A stretch of DNA of 64,000 nt from Chitinophagaceae bacterium. GTDB lineage: Bacteria > Bacteroidota > Bacteroidia > Chitinophagales > Chitinophagaceae. The first letter of the stretch is position 1. Every line of letters starts with the position of its first letter. This document shows, piece by piece, positions 59,801 to 64,000 of this stretch. Below the pieces are notes generated by a model that did no database searches, was not told where the DNA came from, and was given only the letters and a program-made list of their open reading frames with translations. The stretch spans positions 1 to 64,000 of the forward strand of contig CANJQU010000011.1 of assembly GCA_947476485.1 (NCBI GenBank), in the 5' to 3' direction. A program made the translations under genes and the position numbers.

Positions 59801-61327
59801 ATGTCAAAAAAAGCAATGCTCATCATAATGGATGGCTGGGGACATGGTAAGGTACCCGCCGCTGATGCTATCGTTCATGCTAATGCGCCTTTCGTAAGAT
59901 CATTGTACAATAAATACCCCAATACTGAGCTAATTACCTGTGGAGAGGCCGTGGGCCTGCCGGATGGGCAAATGGGCAACTCAGAGGTGGGACACCTGAA
60001 TATAGGCGCCGGTCGTATAGTGTACCAGGAACTGCAGCGTATAAATGTAGCAGTGAGAGATGGTGAGCTGGAACGCAGTCCTGTGCTGAGCGCCGCTTTT
60101 GAGGCTGCTAAAACGCCGGGGAAGACCCTTCATTTCATCGGGCTGGTAAGTGATGGCGGCGTACACTCGCATATAGATCATCTGAAAGCATTGTGTTCAC
60201 TGGCGAAGAAAAATAATATTCCGAATACGGTAGTACATGCCTTTACGGATGGTCGCGACTGCGATCCCCGGAGCGGGCTGGGTTTTATGGCCGATCTTAG
60301 CGCCCACCTGGAAAGTACAGGCTGCAGGCTGGCTACTGTTACAGGTCGCTTCTATGCCATGGACCGCGACAAACGCTGGGAGCGGGTGAAAGTGGCTTAT
60401 GATGGCATGGTGCATAGCCTGGGGGTGCATACTACAGATCCGCTTGCCGCTATTGCAGAATCTTATAACGAGCAGGTGACCGATGAATTTATCAAACCAA
60501 TAATAGTTTGTGATGCAACCGGCAGGCCTGTGGCGCCGATAAAAGACGGGGATGTAGTGGTGTGTTTCAACTTCCGCACAGACCGCTGCCGTGAGATAAC
60601 TGTGGTGCTGACCCAGGAAGCGTTTCATGAGCAGAATATGCACCCGCTTGTGCTGCAATATGTGACGATGACAGATTATGACAAGAGCTTTAAGAACGTG
60701 CAGGTTATATTTGATAATAAAGACCTGACCAACACACTAGGTGAGGTACTGGAGGCAAATGGCAAAACACAAATACGCATTGCCGAAACCGAAAAATACC
60801 CTCATGTTACCTTTTTCTTTTCAGGAGGCAGGGAGACTCCTTTTAATGGGGAGAAGCGTATCATGATACCATCGCCCCGCACGGTACCCACCTATGACCT
60901 GAAACCGGAAATGAGCGCGATCGAGATGACTGAAGCCATATTGCCGGAAATAAACGCTCAAAGCGCAGATTTCATTTGTCTCAATTTTGCCAACGCTGAT
61001 ATGGTAGGACATACAGGCGTGTGGGGAGCAGTAGTAAAGGCAGTGGAAACCGTGGACAATTGTGTAAGCCGGATTGTACCCGCCGCGCTGGAAAATGGAT
61101 ATGCGGTATTCCTTACCGCCGATCATGGCAATGCCGACTACATGATCAACGAAGACGGAACACCAAATACGGCTCATACACTGAACCCTGTGCCGCTGTT
61201 CCTGATCTCAAATGATTTTAACGGAACGTTAAAACCGGGGAAGCTTGGCGACCTGGCACCTACTATGCTCGGCTATATGGGAATTACCATACCCATGGAC
61301 ATGACAGGAAATGTGCTGATCGGGTGA
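59801..61327 (+). CDS. gpmI: 2,3-bisphosphoglycerate-independent phosphoglycerate mutase
   Basis: Interconverts 3- and 2-phosphoglycerate in glycolysis using a Mn-dependent phosphoserine mechanism. 508 residues, full length. Metal ligands and nucleophile: 'IIMDGWGHGKVP' at the start, catalytic Ser61 in 'GNSEVGHLNIGAGR', 'DGRDCDPRSG', and the C-terminal 'LTADHGNADYM' with 'TAHTLNPVP'. Single gene with its own -7 box; clpX follows 72 bp downstream with a separate promoter. Confidence 0.97.
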   Translation: MSKKAMLIIMDGWGHGKVPAADAIVHANAPFVRSLYNKYPNTELITCGEAVGLPDGQMGNSEVGHLNIGAGRIVYQELQRINVAVRDGELERSPVLSAAFEAAKTPGKTLHFIGLVSDGGVHSHIDHLKALCSLAKKNNIPNTVVHAFTDGRDCDPRSGLGFMADLSAHLESTGCRLATVTGRFYAMDRDKRWERVKVAYDGMVHSLGVHTTDPLAAIAESYNEQVTDEFIKPIIVCDATGRPVAPIKDGDVVVCFNFRTDRCREITVVLTQEAFHEQNMHPLVLQYVTMTDYDKSFKNVQVIFDNKDLTNTLGEVLEANGKTQIRIAETEKYPHVTFFFSGGRETPFNGEKRIMIPSPRTVPTYDLKPEMSAIEMTEAILPEINAQSADFICLNFANADMVGHTGVWGAVVKAVETVDNCVSRIVPAALENGYAVFLTADHGNADYMINEDGTPNTAHTLNPVPLFLISNDFNGTLKPGKLGDLAPTMLGYMGITIPMDMTGNVLIG

Positions 61328-61362
61328 GAGACCGGGGTAGACTGTGATTGGGGGTTTTTCCG

Positions 61363-61370
61363 TACCTTTG
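61363..61370 (+). promoter_or_regulatory. -7 box TACCTTTG of clpX
   Basis: CGTACCTTTGCGCC about 30 bp before the clpX ATG, a perfect TAnnTTTG box. Confidence 0.6.
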
Positions 61371-61399
61371 CGCCTCAAATAACAATAGCAGACATTTAA

Positions 61400-62650
61400 A
61401 TGGCAAAGCAATCCGAAAAAAGATGTTCTTTTTGCGACCGCGCAGAAAGCGACGTAAATATCCTGTTTACAGGCATAAAGGGTAACATTTGCGACCAGTG
61501 CATAGAAAATGCACATTCATTACTGGCTGAAGCTACCGGCGCGGCAGACAAGACGAAAAAGGAGGAGCCTAAAGCCGAGATCCTTAAGACGAAAATTTAC
61601 AAGCCACGCGAAATAAAAGAATTCCTTGATCAATATGTGATCGGTCAGAATGATGCCAAAAAGGTACTTTCTGTGGCGATATATAACCATTACAAGCGCC
61701 TCACCATGCCGCCGCAGGATGATGTGGAGATCGAAAAATCAAACATCATGATGGTGGGTGAGACCGGCACGGGTAAAACCCTGCTGGCAAAGACCATTGC
61801 GCGTTTGCTGCAGGTCCCTTTTGCTATTGTTGATGCAACCGTGTTTACTGAGGCCGGCTATGTGGGCGAAGATGTGGAAAGCATCCTATCCCGCCTGCTG
61901 CAGGCCAGCAACTATGATGTGGCTGCTGCCGAGCGCGGTATTGTGTATATAGACGAGCTGGATAAGATAGGCCGCAAGAGCGACAACCCATCTATAACCC
62001 GCGATGTGAGTGGCGAGGGTGTGCAACAGGCTATGCTGAAGTTGCTGGAAGGTTCTGAAGTGCTGGTACCCCCGCAGGGCGGCCGCAAGCACCCGGAGCA
62101 GAAGATGATAAAGGTTAATACCCAGAACATACTCTTCATCTGCGGTGGCGCATTTGAAGGAATAGATAAAATGATAGCCCGCAGGATACAGACCTCTGCA
62201 ATAGGCTACAATGCAATAAAAGCCACCAAGGACCTGGACCGCGCGAACCTGCTGCAATACGTAAACGCACAAGACCTGCGCACCTTCGGGCTGATACCCG
62301 AGCTGCTGGGAAGGTTGCCGGTTGTTACTTATCTGAACCCACTGGATGCAGCTTCACTGAAGCTTATCCTGACACAGCCAAAGAATGCGCTGGTGAAACA
62401 GTACATGAGGCTGTTCGAATTTGAAGGTATAAAGCTGACCATGGAAGACGGCGCGCTGGACTACATGGTGCAAAAAGCGATACAGTACAAGCTGGGCGGC
62501 CGCGGACTGCGCGCTATATGTGAGATGATACTTACAGATGCTATGTTCGATATGCCTTCGCAGCAACACAATGGCACGTTCCATCTGACGCTTGAATATT
62601 CGAAGCAGATGATAGAGCACGCTAAGCTGGACCATATGAAGGCTGCGTAA
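61400..62650 (+). CDS. clpX: ATP-dependent unfoldase ClpX
   Basis: Hexameric AAA+ unfoldase that feeds proteins to ClpP. 416 residues: N-terminal zinc-binding domain (Cys9, Cys12, Cys31, Cys34), Walker A 'GETGTGKT', Walker B '[14 protein letters not shown]', pore-loop '[13 protein letters not shown]', and C-terminal '[12 protein letters not shown]'. The ClpP-binding tripeptide is IGY in 'SAIGYNAIK' rather than the usual IGF. clpP is not adjacent. A family A hairpin repeat begins at its stop codon. Confidence 0.97.
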   Translation: MAKQSEKRCSFCDRAESDVNILFTGIKGNICDQCIENAHSLLAEATGAADKTKKEEPKAEILKTKIYKPREIKEFLDQYVIGQNDAKKVLSVAIYNHYKRLTMPPQDDVEIEKSNIMMVGETGTGKTLLAKTIARLLQVPFAIVDATVFTEAGYVGEDVESILSRLLQASNYDVAAAERGIVYIDELDKIGRKSDNPSITRDVSGEGVQQAMLKLLEGSEVLVPPQGGRKHPEQKMIKVNTQNILFICGGAFEGIDKMIARRIQTSAIGYNAIKATKDLDRANLLQYVNAQDLRTFGLIPELLGRLPVVTYLNPLDAASLKLILTQPKNALVKQYMRLFEFEGIKLTMEDGALDYMVQKAIQYKLGGRGLRAICEMILTDAMFDMPSQQHNGTFHLTLEYSKQMIEHAKLDHMKAA

Positions 62651-62674
62651 CCCCCCGGCCCCCTAAAGGGGGAG
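62648..62674 (+). repeat. Family A hairpin repeat at the clpX stop
   Basis: TAACCCCCCGGCCCCCTAAAGGGGGAG beginning exactly with the clpX stop codon; the closest copy to the consensus. Confidence 0.85.
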
Positions 62675-62735
62675 CCCCTTGTTGCGTGGGCGCGGGTAAG
62701 TGTATTGTACCTTTTGACTTTATATAATTTTTGGA

Positions 62736-62915
62736 ATGGAGGATTTAGTACAACAATTGAAAGACAGAGCCGGGCTTACTGATGAGCAGGCGCATAAAGC
62801 ACTGGCAACCATGAAGGACTTCCTTATGGGTAAGGTGCCGCCAATGTTCAGTGGGTTTGTGGAGAATTTCTTTGCAAAAAACGCCCCCTCTATTGAAGAA
62901 GATCCGCTGGGTTAG
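62736..62915 (+). CDS. Small helical protein (DUF2267/DUF2780-like)
   Basis: A 59-residue protein missed by the ORF track: starts MEDLVQQLKDRAGLTDEQAH, then 'ALATMKDFLMGKVPPMFSGF' and ends 'EEDPLG'. The 'LKDRAGLTDEQAxKAL' helix-turn-helix-like pair is seen in DUF2267- and DUF2780-type proteins. Its last 4 bp overlap the end of the convergent gene at 62912. Function unknown. Confidence 0.6.
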   Translation: MEDLVQQLKDRAGLTDEQAHKALATMKDFLMGKVPPMFSGFVENFFAKNAPSIEEDPLG

Positions 62916-63415
62916 TATTTCAAAACGAAGTGCTGGCGCTCTTTAAATTCTTCCTTAAAAAATAATACACCTAGTCCAAACAGGTCGATGCTCATGCGCA
63001 CCGGTGGCTGTTTCGTCATCCTTTTCCAGGCGGCGCTATGGGCCTTTGTTTTGTGAATGTGCAGGGCTATTACGGCGCCATCATTTCCCAGCCATTGCAA
63101 GTGGTCTTTGAATTTGTTCATCCACGTTCCAGGGTTATTTTCGTTGATGACCAGCAAGTCTATGTGTTTAGCGGGTTCCAATGCATCGGCAGTGCAGCAT
63201 ACAACGGTATACCTATAGTAGGTCGCTATCCGGGTCACAAGGTTTTCGTATTTCAATTCTATCCCAGGGGTCTCAATAAGTTTTGTCCTGTCCAGTATGC
63301 TTTTATCCAGCAGCACGTGTTCCACAAAATCGTAGACAAACGGAGAGTGTGTTCCATGACGGCCTTTGGCGGTCCATTGGTATCTGATGAATTCTATAAA
63401 TGAATGCAAGCCCAT
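62912..63415 (-). CDS. Shortened methyltransferase-like protein
   Basis: 167 residues resembling both ends of a Bacteroidota class I methyltransferase group: the start 'FIRYQWTAKGRHGTHSPFVY' and the end 'IDLFGLGVLFFKEEFKERQH' are the conserved parts of proteins of about 250 residues. The central SAM-binding motif I region appears missing; only 'HIDLLVINENNPGTW' remains of the later core. It is either a non-catalytic descendant or a deletion form, but the frame is clean. It lies 60 bp downstream of folA on the same strand. Confidence 0.7.
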   Translation of the reverse strand: MGLHSFIEFIRYQWTAKGRHGTHSPFVYDFVEHVLLDKSILDRTKLIETPGIELKYENLVTRIATYYRYTVVCCTADALEPAKHIDLLVINENNPGTWMNKFKDHLQWLGNDGAVIALHIHKTKAHSAAWKRMTKQPPVRMSIDLFGLGVLFFKEEFKERQHFVLKY

Positions 63416-63475
63416 TGAGGCAAATAATGAGGAAAGCCACTGCTATCTGCCAGCAGGCAGGTTATGGCCAGGGGT

Positions 63476-63979
63476 TTACAATTCTATACGCTCAAATTTC
63501 TGGAAAGTAAAAGGGAATTGGTGAAAATCATCTACATGGTGTTTTTCTTCCCATACCAGCTTCCAGTGGGTGTGATCTATGTTGGGAAAGAAAGCATCGG
63601 CATCGTGTATTGTGGTGTGAACACGTGTTATGTACATACGGTCGGCAAGAGACATGGTGGCCTCAAATATCTGTCCGCCGCCAATGATGAAGCCCTCTTC
63701 TGTATTCTCTTGTTGCAGGCGCTCCACGGCTGCGTTTATGTCATCGTAGAGCAGCACTCCTTCAGGTAACTTCAGATCCTTGCTGCGGGACACCACTATA
63801 TTGAGTCTTCCCGGTAAAGCCCTTCCCAGCGACTCGAAAGTTTTGCGCCCCATGACCACAGGTTTGCCCATTGTAGTACGCTTGAAAAACTTCAGGTCTT
63901 CGGGCAGGTGCCAGGGCAATGTATTGTGCTTGCCAATGGCATTGTTTTCGGATACCGCAACTATAAAGGAGAGGATCAT
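63476..63979 (-). CDS. folA: Dihydrofolate reductase
   Basis: Reduces dihydrofolate to tetrahydrofolate with NADPH. 167 residues with 'MILSFIVAVSENNAIGKHNT' at the start, 'LPWHLPEDLKFFKRTTMGKP' (active-site loop with the conserved acidic residue), 'VVMGRKTFESLG' and 'GFIIGGGQIFEATM'. Normal family length. Tetrahydrofolate made here also supports the methionine synthase whose homocysteine module is encoded at 24510. Thymidylate synthase is not in view but may lie right of the window. Confidence 0.96.
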   Translation of the reverse strand: MILSFIVAVSENNAIGKHNTLPWHLPEDLKFFKRTTMGKPVVMGRKTFESLGRALPGRLNIVVSRSKDLKLPEGVLLYDDINAAVERLQQENTEEGFIIGGGQIFEATMSLADRMYITRVHTTIHDADAFFPNIDHTHWKLVWEEKHHVDDFHQFPFTFQKFERIEL

Positions 63980-64000
63980 TTTTTAAGTCAAAGGTTAAAA

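Noticed and set aside
1-64000. CRISPR array, prophage structural genes or rRNA operon
   Set aside because: No regularly spaced repeats with unique spacers, no capsid/tail genes and no rRNA sequence were seen.

Overview
The window is chromosomal DNA of a Bacteroidota bacterium, most likely a Chitinophagaceae-like member of the Chitinophagia/Sphingobacteriia. Evidence: three recognisable type IX secretion (T9SS) C-terminal sorting domains plus one decayed gene carrying another; PorT-like outer-membrane barrels; TPR-LuxR sensors; many -7 boxes of the TAnnTTTG type close to start codons with little Shine-Dalgarno signal; a fused isobutyryl-CoA mutase (IcmF); and menaquinone synthesis by the futalosine route (mqnC). 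No finer assignment is possible from the sequence alone.

Layout. (1) 1-6.2 kb is accessory DNA: the end of an IS21-like element at the left edge, a Fic AMP-transferase-type gene, and an integrated element with a large serine recombinase, five small or unknown genes and a run of CCGTTTAACG iterons. Its right edge lies in a tRNA-like remnant and terminator that the recombinase reading frame runs through. (2) 6.5-17.9 kb: icmF, secreted proteins, a TPR-LuxR regulator, a CoA pyrophosphatase, a pirin, a RhuM-family accessory gene and an NtrC-type regulator. (3) 17.9-25.5 kb: a trans-sulfuration enzyme with a toxin-antitoxin pair directly upstream, cdsA, a CPBP protease, dxs and the detached homocysteine module of methionine synthase. 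(4) 25.6-40.4 kb: a TlpA-type redoxin, an acetyltransferase, an LpxD, a DUF4160/DUF2442 pair, a class IV aminotransferase, two beta-barrels, a glucosaminidase, an SGNH plus MBOAT O-acylation operon, a T9SS protein and a BamA/TamA-like barrel. (5) 40.6-46.4 kb is a second accessory patch: a frameshifted T9SS relic, a truncated membrane-protein paralog, an AT-rich two-gene cassette (SPL-like radical SAM enzyme plus methyltransferase-like/SF1 helicase fusion), decayed sequence, and a full-length paralog of the truncated membrane protein. (6) 46.5-64 kb: PaaE-like reductase, potassium channel, CDF metal exporter, a sensorless histidine kinase, alaS, a seven-bladed propeller T9SS protein, dnaN, mqnC, gpmI, clpX and folA.

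Two features stand out. First, the radical SAM/MTase-helicase cassette at 41.7-45.0 kb has the layout of a compact DNA-repair or defence module that I cannot match to a named system. Second, a dispersed GC-rich hairpin repeat (TAA-CCCCCGGCCCCCTAAAGGGGG type) sits exactly at stop codons of many housekeeping genes, nearly always in the same orientation. It encodes the last residues of two proteins, and one copy lies in frame inside icmF. At least two other dispersed hairpin families are present.

Genes work together mainly as housekeeping units (isoprenoid/menaquinone: dxs, mqnC; envelope: cdsA, lpxD, beta-barrels, MBOAT; methionine/cysteine: trans-sulfuration enzyme, MetH module; replication/proteostasis: dnaN, clpX) interspersed with cell-surface proteins and short toxin-antitoxin-like genes.
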